Assembly (NCBI GenBank): GCA_000961655.1
Contig: LADR01000038.1
Location: forward strand, 1 to 64,000
DNA from: Desulfatitalea sp. BRH_c12
GTDB lineage: Bacteria; Desulfobacterota; Desulfobacteria; Desulfobacterales; Desulfosarcinaceae
DNA length: 64,000 nt
Reading direction: 5' to 3'
The notes below the pieces were generated by a model. The model was not told the DNA's origin and did no database searches. It saw only the letters and a program-made list of their open reading frames with translations. This document shows, piece after piece, positions 54,922-64,000 of the stretch. Position 1 is the first letter of the stretch. Every line of letters starts with the position of its first letter. Both the position numbers and the translations under genes were made by a program.

Positions 54922-56496
54922 ATGATCAATTCCTTGGGATGGGGAGCCCAATATCCCCTGCTAAGAACCATCGGTGAAGTCATCTACTATGGCACCATCA
55001 TCGGAGCGATCGTTGGCTTTTTGGTTTTGGTGGGCAAAAAGCTGCTTGTGTTGGGATATCCCAAAAAGCGGGTCGCATGGTTTACGGCGCTTTGCATCGT
55101 TATGTCCTTTCCGGCAGGCTACCTGGGTTCGCGCGCGGCCAGCATGTTCTATCGTCCGATTCAGGATTGGAGTTTTCCGCTTCTCTGGGAAAGCATGCTG
55201 CATGGCACTTCTCACACCTTTCACGCCAGTCTGATTCTGCCGCTGCTTTTCGGCGCTGTTTTCTGCTATTTATTGCGGTTGAAATTTTTCGAAGTATTCG
55301 ACACGATATATCTTTATATCCCTTTGGCGCATGCCTTGGGAAGGGTGGCGTGCCTGATCATCGGCTGTTGCTGGGGCAATTATATTTCAATTAATCTGTA
55401 CGGCCTGAAGATGAGTTTTCAGAATCCGGTGCCCTTTTACGCCATTTTGGCCAATATTTGCGTCTTCTTTTTTTTAAGGCGTGTTTATCATGAGATATAT
55501 GCCGAACCCCGGGCGCGTGAAAGATATGCCGGTGCCGTGCTTGCCGCCTACTTTATTCTTTACGCCCCGATACGAATCACATTTGAAGTTTTCAGAAGAG
55601 AACGGAAAATTGCACTCGGGCTCACCCAGGCCCAGTTTGCCATGATTTTTTATATCTTTTTTGCGCTCGTTCTGATGGCGTGTATTTATATCTTCTATAG
55701 AAGAAGTGCGGTGAAGAGAGCCGCCTGTTCCGGAGAGCCCGCGGCGGAGATATCGATGCCCATGCGGGCACTGGCGGCAGAAACAACATCTTCGCAGACT
55801 GGCGATCGCACCGTTTTGCTTAACGGGGCCTTACGGCCCCTATCGGACCCAGTGCGTCTGAAAGCATTGTTTTCCTTAGGCGGGCTTGTGGTTACGTACT
55901 TGTTGCTGATTTTTTTGATCTTTTATCTGACGCGTCAGGTCAAGGTCTGGCAGTGGCCTTTTCAACCGGTTCTCTCATTGGGTGAGGCCTACGGCCGTAT
56001 TTTTTATTACCTGCCGGTAATGCTGGTGCCCGTGCTGTCTCTTTTCTGGCTCAAGGCTGCCAATATACCTATATGGCCCTGGTTTAGGTGGCATCCCTTT
56101 TCGTTGCTCTTTCTGGTCGCTCTGGCCATGAGCGTATACTATACTCTGGAGTTGCTGGTATTCAAGCAGCCATTGTTGCGCGGGATTTCTTTTTGGCCGC
56201 CGGTGATCATTTTGAGTGTCATGAATGCATTTGCCGAGGAAATCATGTATCGGCTGACCGTCATGCGCCTGGCCGTTCACGCGGAGTATCCCGCCTGGGT
56301 GGCCAACCTGTTGCAAAGTGTGCTTTATTCTCTTATTCACTTTATGGTCGCAGGAGCGGTGCTGGGGCTTTTTTCACTGCTTTACGGGTTTATTCTCGGA
56401 CTGGTTGCACAGCGCAGCAAAAGCATCACGCCGGCGGTCATTTGTCATTTCATCATCGATATCGGGTGCATCGGCATGCCCATCTTGAGGATGTGA
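54922..56496 (+). CDS. Lgt-like/CPBP-protease membrane fusion protein
   Basis: A polytopic protein of 524 residues from ATG 54922 (AGGTG upstream; GTG 54898 is possible). The N-terminal half (about 1-250) resembles prolipoprotein diacylglyceryl transferase: HTFHASLILPL and HALGRVACLIIGCCWGNY correspond to its FHGGL and GRIGNFxxGCCYG-type motifs, and RITFEVFRRE to the C-terminal arginine motif. The C-terminal half (about 310-524) is a CPBP (CAAX/bacteriocin-processing) glutamic protease with FAEEIMYRLTVM (EExxxR) and His in LIHFM and CHFIIDIG. Such a fusion suggests lipid modification or processing of exported proteins. The reaction is inferred. Confidence 0.72.
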   Translation: MINSLGWGAQYPLLRTIGEVIYYGTIIGAIVGFLVLVGKKLLVLGYPKKRVAWFTALCIVMSFPAGYLGSRAASMFYRPIQDWSFPLLWESMLHGTSHTFHASLILPLLFGAVFCYLLRLKFFEVFDTIYLYIPLAHALGRVACLIIGCCWGNYISINLYGLKMSFQNPVPFYAILANICVFFFLRRVYHEIYAEPRARERYAGAVLAAYFILYAPIRITFEVFRRERKIALGLTQAQFAMIFYIFFALVLMACIYIFYRRSAVKRAACSGEPAAEISMPMRALAAETTSSQTGDRTVLLNGALRPLSDPVRLKALFSLGGLVVTYLLLIFLIFYLTRQVKVWQWPFQPVLSLGEAYGRIFYYLPVMLVPVLSLFWLKAANIPIWPWFRWHPFSLLFLVALAMSVYYTLELLVFKQPLLRGISFWPPVIILSVMNAFAEEIMYRLTVMRLAVHAEYPAWVANLLQSVLYSLIHFMVAGAVLGLFSLLYGFILGLVAQRSKSITPAVICHFIIDIGCIGMPILRM

Positions 56497-56529
56497 CTAT
56501 TGGGGCCTCGATTTGACAAACGGCATCGG

Positions 56530-57579
56530 ATGCAACCCCGTTTTTGCAGCATTGATGCTTTGCGCGGTCTTGCAGTGTTGCTGATGATAGCACAGCATGT
56601 CGCTTTTTGGGTCACTGCCGAAATGCGCGGAAACTGGGTCGTTCAGGTCACCGGTGCCCTGGGCGGTCTGGCGGCACCCCTTTTCGTCACGCTATCGGGA
56701 GTCGGGGTGATCTTGCTTGCCCAGCGTCACGCAAACAGCGATCGCCTGAGCATAATCAGGGGGGGGATCGTCATTGGACTGGGCTATTTGATGAACGCGC
56801 TCACGCCCCACTGGTTTTCGATGGGGTCATGGTATGTGCTGCACATGATCGGCGCGGCGCTGATTGTAGCGCCGCTGCTGCGCAGGGCCTCTGACCCGCT
56901 GTTATTGCTGCTGGTGGTGGCGACGTTAGCGCTCACGGCCGCTTTGCAGACCTATCTGGATACGCCTTTGCGGCTGTTCAATAATACGATGGCCGTCCCC
57001 ATCAAACCAGGTGGCGTCGTGCGGCATGCCTTGGTTGAAGGGTTTTTTCCCATTTTCCCCTGGATAGCCTTTTTCATGGCCGGCCTGTTGGCCGGGCGCT
57101 GGCTGCTTGGCGGCCGACCGGGTAAAATCGTGCGTCTGGCAGCACTCCTTTTGGGCGTCATGGCGCTGCTTGTGGCGCTCAACGCGTTGGACATCGGTTT
57201 TGCCCGTCATGACGGCTGGGTGCGTGTGTTCAAACTGCAACCGACCTTTTACCCGGCTTTGACACCGATAAGCTTGCTGCTGATCTCCCTGTCGCTCTTT
57301 TTCATCGCCTTGTTCTGGTCTTATGAAAAAAAGTTTTCCATGAATCCTGCCGGCTTTATGATTTGTCTCGGCCGGGCCTCGCTGACTTTTTTGATCGTGC
57401 ATGTCGTGGTGATCAGAGAGTCGGCCCATGTGTTGGGTTTCTGGAAAAGTATGCCTGCCATGACCACGGTCGTGACGACCGCCACGGTCCTGATTTTCTT
57501 TTCCCTGGTCGCGGTGCTCTGGCGCCAGATCCACTTCCGTTTTGGTGCCGAATGGCTGTTGCGCCGCGCAGCCGGATAG
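56530..57579 (+). CDS. HGSNAT/DUF1624-type membrane acyltransferase-like protein
   Basis: A protein of 349 residues from ATG 56530 with about ten hydrophobic helices. The start SIDALRGLAVLLMIAQHVAFW carries the conserved Asp and His of the heparan-alpha-glucosaminide N-acetyltransferase/DUF1624 family. APLFVTLSGVGVILL, FPIFPWIAFFMAGLL and ASLTFLIVHVVVI follow as in that family. It begins 34 nt after the Lgt-CPBP gene in the same direction, so it is probably co-transcribed. Acyl transfer across the membrane is known for relatives; the substrate here is unknown. Confidence 0.72.
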   Translation: MQPRFCSIDALRGLAVLLMIAQHVAFWVTAEMRGNWVVQVTGALGGLAAPLFVTLSGVGVILLAQRHANSDRLSIIRGGIVIGLGYLMNALTPHWFSMGSWYVLHMIGAALIVAPLLRRASDPLLLLLVVATLALTAALQTYLDTPLRLFNNTMAVPIKPGGVVRHALVEGFFPIFPWIAFFMAGLLAGRWLLGGRPGKIVRLAALLLGVMALLVALNALDIGFARHDGWVRVFKLQPTFYPALTPISLLLISLSLFFIALFWSYEKKFSMNPAGFMICLGRASLTFLIVHVVVIRESAHVLGFWKSMPAMTTVVTTATVLIFFSLVAVLWRQIHFRFGAEWLLRRAAG

Positions 57580-57590
57580 CGCCGGAACCA

Positions 57591-60500
57591 TCAGAACATG
57601 CGGATATGTTTTTCGATCAATTGCACGACATCCTCACGCCCATTGTCCCTTGCAATTTTTAGCGCCAATTCTGCCGTCCGCTGCGACGCCTCCGAGTGAT
57701 CGGCCGCGGCATAGGCCACAGCCAGCGTGGCCAGCAACTCGGGCTCCTTCTCTCCGGTCAGTGTGCAGGCTCTTTGCGCGTATGCGATCGCGCCTTTAGG
57801 GTCTCGCGTAGTGCGATCCTGGCTGGTCGCCAGAATCCAGGCCAGGGTGTTCAACGCTTCAACCATATCGTGCTCGATGCGGACGGCTTGCCTGAGATGA
57901 GAAACGGCCTCCGCGAACAACCCCTTCTGGTAGCAGATGTGGCCGATATTGTAGTGCGCTTCGGCAATCCCGGGCTGCACCCGCAATGTCTCTTGGAAAT
58001 AGTGCAAGGCTTCGTCGGGCCGGTTCATCTGTAAGTTTGAAAAAGCCATGTTTCCCAGGGCTAACACAAAGTTTGGATTGATTCTAAGCGCCGCCTTGTA
58101 ATGCTGCAGGGCGGCAGCCATATTGCCTATCCGGGAAAGCTCGAATCCCAGGTTGTTGTGGGTGACGGCATCTTCCGGTGTCAGGCGCAGAGCATGCTGG
58201 TAGCTGTCAATGGCATCTTGCGAGCGCCCGTTGTCAGCGTATAGTTGCGCCAGGTAAAGGTGCGCCGAAACATTGGATTGCATCGTGGGCATTTTTGACG
58301 CTATGGCGGCAATCTGGATATCGCGCAGGTGCCGGACCAGTGCCGGGTCCTGAATCAGTTCGAAGTCGATCGGATTGGCCCGGCAATATCCTTCCAGCAG
58401 GGCCGTGTATCTTTTCTTCTGTGCTGGCGGGGCCGTGGACAGATCGACCATGTTCATAAATGGCGCGTGGACCGAAAGCGCATAAGCGGCAAAATCGATC
58501 TGGGCATCCACCGATTGACGGATCTGCCGGGTCCCTTCCTGCAATGCAGCGCTGATCCGGCTGCGCTCGGCCAATCGGCCGACCAAAATCTGCTGCGCCG
58601 CTGCGCCCTGATACATCAGCTTGGGCGCCGCGTATTCCAGCAAGGGGCGATCTTCTGTGTTGATGGGCCCCGGACCGAAAAGCGCGCGCAGATTTTCGGA
58701 AATGATCAATGGGTAAAACAATTCGGGGTAGGCCAGATCGATATTGGATGACTGACGTGCGAATGGCAGGTTGGCGCGGGCAGTGTCCCAGTTCAATCCC
58801 GCTTTGTCTTTAAAGCCGACGAAAAGATAATCTTTGCCCCAGCCGCCCGGTTCGGCCGATACCAGCATGCTGTGCGGAAATACTTCCGCAAAACTGCGCC
58901 CGATCAGGGCAAAGGTATCCCAATTCATCTGATAACAGTGGAACCACTGCACGTAGATGCCTTGCGCGCTAAGCGCCCCGGAAGCTGTTTCGAAAAAATC
59001 ACGGGTGAACAGGGCTGCCATTCCGGCCATCCAGGGATTAGAGGGCTCGGAGATAATCACATCATAGCGTGTGTCGGTTAACGCCAGGTGCGCCATGCCA
59101 TCTTGAAGGATCAAACGGGTCTTGGGGTGCGCGAGCACGTTGTTGTTCCAGGCAGAAAAGAGCTGTGCCGCTTCAATGACGCGATCGTTAATGTCCACCA
59201 CATCCAGCTGGTCGATCGGATAGTGCAGTACTTCGCCGGCAGTGACCCCGCTGGCCAACCCGAGCACCATGACATTCTTGGGCGCTTTGGCAAACAGCAT
59301 GGGAAATTGGGCCAGCAGCGTCTGCGTTTTCATATCCCCGCGCGTGGAGGCATCCATTTTGCCGCTGTTGGCCATGGAGATTTCGGGTTCGCCGAACGGC
59401 CCGGGGTATTCCAGGACGGTCGTGAATCCGCCGATGCCGTCGCCATAATAGATCAGTTTGCCCCGTTCGGTAGCCGCAAGTATGGGAGCACCTTGAAAAA
59501 GAGCCGCTGCCCAGCCGGTATGCCGCAGGGTGTCCTCAACAAAAGGCGTTTCTTCAAAACGATGGTACTTGCCGGTCGCCAAAAGATGTCGGTTCCAGGC
59601 AGGATAGACGCTGCACAAAAGGGCGCCCGCAGCCAGCACGCCGGTCAATGCTGCCCAACGGAGGAAGCCTGCTCTTTGGCGCGTAAAGACCACCCCGGCA
59701 ACGACCAGCGCGGTCGCGATTTGCAGCGCGATAACCAACCGCAACCCATTCTCCTTGCCGACCAGGGGGATGAGCACGAAACCCGCGCAAAATGAGCCCA
59801 GCACGGCGCCCAGGGTATTGACGGCATAGGCCCTGCCGATCGCACGGCCCACGCTTGCCAGAGAGGGGGTGTAGATTTTGGCCACCAGTGGAAAAGTCGC
59901 CCCGAGAAAGAAAGTCGGCGGCATCAGGAAGCAAAATACGGCGGCCCCCTTGATGATGGCGAGCAGGGCGAAATTGTTCCGGAAAGTGAAGATCACTTTT
60001 GCGAAAAAAAGTTGGCTGTTGCCCAATACCTGGCTGACTGCCAAAGCCAGCAGCGCGGCCGCGATCTGCGTGGCAATCAGCAGCCCGAGCGGGTCGCGTG
60101 AGCGGTCGGTCAGGCGACCAAAAATCAGGTTGCCCAGCGCAAGCCCGATGATAAAACTGACCAGCACAATGGTGAACGAATAGGTTGTCGGGCCGACGAT
60201 CAGCCCCAGCAGTTTGGTCCAGAATACTTCGTAGGCCATTGCACAGAAACCGGAGATCAGAAATATCAGCAAAGCGGCCGTGGCGATGCCCCGGGTGTCG
60301 GGCGGTTGGGCGACAGGGCCATCGTGCGTCTGGGAAGTCGGCACAGCTTTTTGGCGGCGTGGCGCGCCCGGCGGGGGGGCGAGGCGCAGGCAAACCAGGC
60401 CGATGGCGACATTGATACCAACGGCTGATAGCATAGTGCCCCAAACACCCAGCCATTCGATCAGCCAAAAACCGCACAGCACCGATCCCACGGCAGCACC

Positions 60501-61025
60501 CAGGGTATTCAGACCATACAAGCGCCCCGCGTGGGTCCCCAGATGGGACAACCGGCCCACATAAAACCGGCAAAGAATCGGCAACGTAGCGCCCATGCAG
60601 ACAGCGGGCAAGATGAGCAGCAGCAGGGCGCCGCCGAAAATAAAGATATTGTAGGCCACGCTTTGCGAGAAAAAGGCATTGTACACCATCGCGACCACGC
60701 CCCTGAACACCATCAGCAAAATGGGAACGCACAGCGCATAGATGCCGATCAGCAGCTCCAGGGCGCCATACAGGCGGATCAACTGGACCTCTTCGATGCG
60801 GTCTATCTTGCGGGCGGCCAGAAAGCTGCCTATTCCCATACCACCCATGAAGATGACCAGGATGGTGCTGACGGCAAAGGGCGCCCCGCCGATAACCCGC
60901 GAGATCATGCGCATCCAGATGATTTCATATATCAGGGCGGTCATGCCGGAGAAAAAAAAGCAGATCAGAACCAGCGTCGCCCAGCGATTGCCGTTGGGTG
61001 GGGTGGCCTTGCGCGTCATCATCAT
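57591..61025 (-). CDS. MFS-like/spermidine synthase-like/TPR fusion protein
   Basis: A protein of 1144 residues. Two blocks of transmembrane helices (about 15-225 and 250-450) resemble the MFS-type halves of fused spermidine synthases. A spermidine synthase-like methyltransferase-fold domain follows (about 500-740; NVMVLGLASGVTAGEVLHY, LDVVDINDRVIEAA, VIISEPSNPWMAGMA). The GGGDG motif of true synthases is replaced by GLASG. The C-terminus (about 890-1144) holds at least six TPR units (AHLYLAQLYADNGRSQDAID, THNNLGFELSRIGN, AHYNIGHICYQKG). The substrate is unknown. The gene converges on the acyltransferase-like gene with an 11-nt gap. Confidence 0.82.
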   Translation of the reverse strand: MMMTRKATPPNGNRWATLVLICFFFSGMTALIYEIIWMRMISRVIGGAPFAVSTILVIFMGGMGIGSFLAARKIDRIEEVQLIRLYGALELLIGIYALCVPILLMVFRGVVAMVYNAFFSQSVAYNIFIFGGALLLLILPAVCMGATLPILCRFYVGRLSHLGTHAGRLYGLNTLGAAVGSVLCGFWLIEWLGVWGTMLSAVGINVAIGLVCLRLAPPPGAPRRQKAVPTSQTHDGPVAQPPDTRGIATAALLIFLISGFCAMAYEVFWTKLLGLIVGPTTYSFTIVLVSFIIGLALGNLIFGRLTDRSRDPLGLLIATQIAAALLALAVSQVLGNSQLFFAKVIFTFRNNFALLAIIKGAAVFCFLMPPTFFLGATFPLVAKIYTPSLASVGRAIGRAYAVNTLGAVLGSFCAGFVLIPLVGKENGLRLVIALQIATALVVAGVVFTRQRAGFLRWAALTGVLAAGALLCSVYPAWNRHLLATGKYHRFEETPFVEDTLRHTGWAAALFQGAPILAATERGKLIYYGDGIGGFTTVLEYPGPFGEPEISMANSGKMDASTRGDMKTQTLLAQFPMLFAKAPKNVMVLGLASGVTAGEVLHYPIDQLDVVDINDRVIEAAQLFSAWNNNVLAHPKTRLILQDGMAHLALTDTRYDVIISEPSNPWMAGMAALFTRDFFETASGALSAQGIYVQWFHCYQMNWDTFALIGRSFAEVFPHSMLVSAEPGGWGKDYLFVGFKDKAGLNWDTARANLPFARQSSNIDLAYPELFYPLIISENLRALFGPGPINTEDRPLLEYAAPKLMYQGAAAQQILVGRLAERSRISAALQEGTRQIRQSVDAQIDFAAYALSVHAPFMNMVDLSTAPPAQKKRYTALLEGYCRANPIDFELIQDPALVRHLRDIQIAAIASKMPTMQSNVSAHLYLAQLYADNGRSQDAIDSYQHALRLTPEDAVTHNNLGFELSRIGNMAAALQHYKAALRINPNFVLALGNMAFSNLQMNRPDEALHYFQETLRVQPGIAEAHYNIGHICYQKGLFAEAVSHLRQAVRIEHDMVEALNTLAWILATSQDRTTRDPKGAIAYAQRACTLTGEKEPELLATLAVAYAAADHSEASQRTAELALKIARDNGREDVVQLIEKHIRMF

Positions 61026-61042
61026 CCCAATCTCTTTTATTT

Positions 61043-61247
61043 GGTTATCCAGTTCGTTCCAGTGACTATTGGCGAAGTGTTAGTGTAAAGTTTAAAGTGT
61101 AAAGGGCGGCATTCTGTCGATTTGATTTGCTTGCCTCCCATGTTGCTTGATTTTACGTGCATTGCTTTTGATAAAGGTTCTAAGAATTACAATTAACCTT
61201 CTTATGACACCCTATACCTGTGTCTCACTGGAGCGAACTGCATCATC
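61043..61247. repeat. MITE-like element, family A, complete copy
   Basis: An element of about 205 bp. The left end GGTTATCCAGTTCGTTCCAG faces the inverted right end CACTGGAGCGAACTGCATCA. The interior matches the copy at 46931-47127, including GGCATTCTGTCGATTTGAT and TTATGACACCC. The left end lies only 17 nt upstream of the MFS/spermidine synthase/TPR gene start. Confidence 0.8.
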
Positions 61248-61485
61248 CTACTCTTTTATAATGTCTTGCTGAACGCAATAATAGCGTTCAACTTGAGCCA
61301 AGTCGGGTCAGGAATGCCATCCGGTCGAAACGGATGTCGATTTTCTATTTCGATATTCTATATTGAGGCCAAGCCATGGCCACGGCGTCAGATTGTCAGA
61401 CGTCAGGAAGTATAAGCACAATACCACAAGAACTTCGGAAAGGGAACCGGAATGGCGGGTGGGGCGCAATAGATGATCGGAAGGT

Positions 61486-61520
61486 GGCACAAACGACCGG
61501 CGCTGTCGGTCGTTTGTGCC
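61486..61520 (-). terminator. 14-bp perfect hairpin after fadJ-type gene
   Basis: GGCACAAACGACCG (61486-61499) pairs perfectly with CGGTCGTTTGTGCC (61507-61520) around a 7-nt loop. It lies 7 nt past the stop codon of the fadJ-type gene. No T-tract follows on the minus strand, so it may act in pausing or mRNA stabilisation as well as termination. Confidence 0.65.
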
Positions 61521-61527
61521 GATTTGA

Positions 61528-63612
61528 TTAGGTGTTCAGCGAGCTGAAGTTTTTGCCTTCTTTGACCAGCTTTTCCAGCAGCGGAGCGGGCTTGAAGTCG
61601 TCGCCCTGTTCGGCCTGGAATTTTTTCAGGACGGCCAGAATCTTGTCTAAGCCGACCAGGTCGGCGTAGAACATGGGGCCGCCGCTGTAGACGGGCCAGC
61701 CGTACCCGTTGATCCAGATGACGTCCAGATCGCTGGGCCGCACGGCAATTTTTTCTTCGAGGATTTTGGCGCCCTCGTTGATGATGGGATAGATGCAGCG
61801 CTGCAGGATCTCTTCATCGGAGATGTCGCGGCGGGTGAATCCTTTTTTCTTGGAGAAATCGATGATGAGCTGCTCGATCTCCGGGGCCGGCAGGGGCTTG
61901 CGTCCGCCTTTTTCATAGTTGTAGTACCCCTTGCTGTTCTTGAGGCCGAAGCGGCCCTGTTCGCACAGCAGGTCGCGGATTGAATCGCTGGTGGTGGTCT
62001 CTTTGCTCCAGCCCAGATCCAGGCCGATCAAATCATACAAGGCGAATGGTCCCATGGGGAAGCCGAAGTCGAAGATCACTTTGTCGATCTGGGCGGGCAG
62101 GGCGCCTTCCAGAACGAGTTTGTCGCATTCGCGTTTGCGTTGGGCAAACATGCGGTTGCCGGCAAAGCCGTAGCAGACGCCGACGACTGCGGCGATCTTT
62201 TTGATGCGTTTGCCAAGGGCCAGTGACGTAGCCAGCACGGTTTTAGACGTCTTGGCCGCGCGCACGATCTCCAGCAGGCGCATGACATTGGCCGGGCTGA
62301 AAAAGTGCAGCCCGATGACGAATTCGGGGCGGCTGGTCTGGGCCGCGATTTCGTTCACGTCCAGGTAGGAGGTGTTGGTGGCCAAGATCGCGTCTTTTTT
62401 GCAGATGGCATCGAGTTTTTTGAAGATCTCTTTTTTCAGGTCCATATTCTCGTAGACCGCTTCGATGACCAGATCCACATCCGCCAGGTCCTCCATTTTG
62501 GTGGTGCCCGTGATCAGCCCCATGCGCTGGTCTACGGCTTGCTGGGTCATTTTGCCCTTGGCCGCGGTGATGTCATAATTTTTCTTGATTACGCCGATGC
62601 CGCGGTCCAGGAATTCCTGTTTGGTTTCCACCAGCGTCACGGGGATGCCGGCGTTGATGAAATTCATGGTGATACCGCCGCCCATGGTGCCGGCGCCGAT
62701 CACGCCCACCTTTTTGATGTCCAGCAGAGGCGTGTCTTTGGGGATATCGGGAATTTTGGCAACCTGGCGCTCGGCAAAGAAGTAATAGCGCTGAGCCGCC
62801 GACTGCGAGCCGCGCATCAACCCTTCGAACAGCTTGCGTTCGGTGGCCATGCCCTCGTCAAACGGCAGGTTGACCGCCGCTTCAACGGCCTTGACGCAGG
62901 CTTCGGGGGCCTCGAATCCACGTTTGGTCTTGGCCAGCACATTGCGGTAGTCGGCAAAGATTTCGGGTGTTTTGCGGGCGGCTTCGACCTTTTCGGTCAT
63001 GGCGCTGACTTGGCGCAGCGGGCGTTTTTCGGCCAGCACTTTGCGGGCAAAGGCCACGGCAGCTTCGGCCAGATCCCCTTCGGCGATTTCATCGATCACA
63101 CCTTCTTTGAGGGCCTGGGCGGCGCCGATCGGATTGCCGGTGGCAATCATGGGCAGCGCTTTTTCCGGTCCAATCAGGCGCGGCAGGCGTTGCGTGCCGC
63201 CGGCGCCGGGCAGCAGTCCGAGTTTGACTTCGGGCAGACCGAACTGGGCCGTGGGCACGGCGATGCGATAATGCGAACTCAGTGCCGTTTCGAGTCCGCC
63301 GCCGAATGCGGTGCCGTGAATGGCGGCGATCACCGGTTTGGTGGCCTGATCGAACACCTTCAAAACGTCCGGAAGATGGGGTGCTTGGGGCGGTTTGCCG
63401 AACTCGCGGATGTCGGCGCCCGCGCAAAAAGTGCGGCCTTTGCAGATCACCACCAGCGCTTTGATGGTATCGTCCTTCATGGCCATGTCAATGCCGTCGG
63501 CCATGCCCTTGCGGACTGGGAATCCCAAGGCGTTGACCGGGGGGTTGTCGATCCACAGCATTCCGATCTCACCCTGTTTTTCCAATGATACCGCTTCTGT
63601 AATCGCTACCAT
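61528..63612 (-). CDS. fadJ: Bifunctional enoyl-CoA hydratase/3-hydroxyacyl-CoA dehydrogenase
   Basis: A protein of 694 residues with GGAGGTAACGC upstream of the ATG. The N-terminal crotonase domain (about 1-190) has GRTFCAGADIREF, the oxyanion and Glu region IHGTAFGGGLETALS and the second Glu in LPEVKLGLLPGAGGTQRLPR. The dehydrogenase Rossmann motif is KVGVIGAGTMGGGI (about 303). The catalytic His is in IGLHFFSPANVMRLLEIV. The C-terminal dehydrogenase repeats are present. It performs two beta-oxidation steps. The thiolase is not adjacent within the window. Assignment as FadJ rather than FadB rests on overall form, so the symbol is tentative. Confidence 0.92.
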   Translation of the reverse strand: MVAITEAVSLEKQGEIGMLWIDNPPVNALGFPVRKGMADGIDMAMKDDTIKALVVICKGRTFCAGADIREFGKPPQAPHLPDVLKVFDQATKPVIAAIHGTAFGGGLETALSSHYRIAVPTAQFGLPEVKLGLLPGAGGTQRLPRLIGPEKALPMIATGNPIGAAQALKEGVIDEIAEGDLAEAAVAFARKVLAEKRPLRQVSAMTEKVEAARKTPEIFADYRNVLAKTKRGFEAPEACVKAVEAAVNLPFDEGMATERKLFEGLMRGSQSAAQRYYFFAERQVAKIPDIPKDTPLLDIKKVGVIGAGTMGGGITMNFINAGIPVTLVETKQEFLDRGIGVIKKNYDITAAKGKMTQQAVDQRMGLITGTTKMEDLADVDLVIEAVYENMDLKKEIFKKLDAICKKDAILATNTSYLDVNEIAAQTSRPEFVIGLHFFSPANVMRLLEIVRAAKTSKTVLATSLALGKRIKKIAAVVGVCYGFAGNRMFAQRKRECDKLVLEGALPAQIDKVIFDFGFPMGPFALYDLIGLDLGWSKETTTSDSIRDLLCEQGRFGLKNSKGYYNYEKGGRKPLPAPEIEQLIIDFSKKKGFTRRDISDEEILQRCIYPIINEGAKILEEKIAVRPSDLDVIWINGYGWPVYSGGPMFYADLVGLDKILAVLKKFQAEQGDDFKPAPLLEKLVKEGKNFSSLNT

Positions 63613-64000
63613 GCGTTACCTCCTGCTTCCATTTTAATATATTTAGAGAAAGAGACCCGGAATCGCCCCCAAGCGATCCGAGTTGCAAATAAAGGCGGAT
63701 AAATCGCATTTCTTTAATCACACCTGCGCGACGGTGTCCATACCCTTGTAGGGGGTTCCGTTGGCCCGATGGCCGGTCAGGCGCAGTGCGTCGGTTCCTG
63801 TGCTGCGATCGCCATAACTTGACCCCCAGAGACCGAACGGGTATAAACGGCGGATTCGTCACGCCTTTGGGTGGCATTGGGTAATGATCCTGTAACTGTG
63901 CGGCCGTCATCGCCTTGCCTGCACGAAACACCGAGAACGGTGGATAATGAAAAAATTCGCAGAAACGCTTCTTCGTTGGTACACTCGGCTGGTGCTGGAT
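63613..64000 (-). other. Window edge: possible degraded coding sequence
   Basis: Frame B on the minus strand ending with a stop at 63718 reads YGDRSTGTDALRLTGHRANG then TPYKGMDTVAQV, which looks like a protein C-terminus. Upstream (63850-64000) other frames are open (HYPPFSVFRAGKAMTAAQLQ), suggesting frameshifts. No family was recognised. It may be a relic, or the end of a gene beginning outside the window. Confidence 0.25.

Noticed and set aside
62305-63588. Long plus-strand frame opposite the fadJ-type gene
   Set aside because: Antisense shadow with Gly/His/Phe-rich low-information sequence.

Overview
The window looks like a chromosomal segment of a Gram-negative anaerobe, most likely a Desulfobacterota (Desulfosarcina-like) bacterium. 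This is an inference from gene content. The sequence carries lipoproteins and a PBP1b-type murein synthase, a LutABC lactate oxidation complex, ferredoxin-linked indolepyruvate oxidoreductase IorAB, an ADP-forming acyl-CoA synthetase pair, a FadJ-type beta-oxidation enzyme and an IS1380-family insertion sequence. No rRNA, tRNA or CRISPR array was recognised, so no taxonomic marker is present.

Region 1 (1-9.4 kb) is accessory and defence-like. An IS1380-type element at the left edge has removed the 5' part of a type I restriction specificity gene (hsdS). It is followed by an abutting two-gene module (XRE-HTH/ImmA-IrrE metallopeptidase plus PIN-domain protein) and by a 1760-residue protein that joins a DEDD-type exonuclease, a RecQ helicase and a UvrD/Rep helicase. 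A strongly structured, probably transcribed sequence with a terminator lies just downstream.

Region 2 (9.4-14.7 kb) holds small or housekeeping genes: a GYD protein, a TPR lipoprotein translationally coupled to PBP1b, a cold-shock protein with promoter, leader and terminator, and a DUF4142 protein.

Region 3 (14.9-25.9 kb) is a complete urea import and hydrolysis cluster on the minus strand, transcribed urtABCDE-ureDABCEFG. A sigma-54 type promoter lies in front of urtA, consistent with nitrogen control.

Region 4 (26-46.9 kb) is mixed metabolism and repair: a SWIM-SNF2 helicase, an FAD amine oxidase-like protein, a radical SAM protein, a gene-poor stretch with remnants and palindromes, YaiI, an AI-2E/PerM-type membrane protein, an ADP-forming acyl-CoA synthetase, an HD hydrolase, a nitronate monooxygenase-like flavoprotein, a lipoprotein, an SDR, Ogt, an Ada-AlkA fusion and lutABC.

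Region 5 (46.9-64 kb) contains iorAB with a divergent TetR regulator, a cutinase/PETase-like alpha/beta hydrolase, an unknown periplasmic protein, an Lgt-CPBP fusion, an HGSNAT-like membrane protein, a giant MFS-like/spermidine synthase/TPR fusion and fadJ. This half is littered with non-coding inverted-repeat (MITE-like) elements of two families, one partly duplicated in tandem near 54 kb, and has a second strongly structured intergenic element at 54.7 kb.
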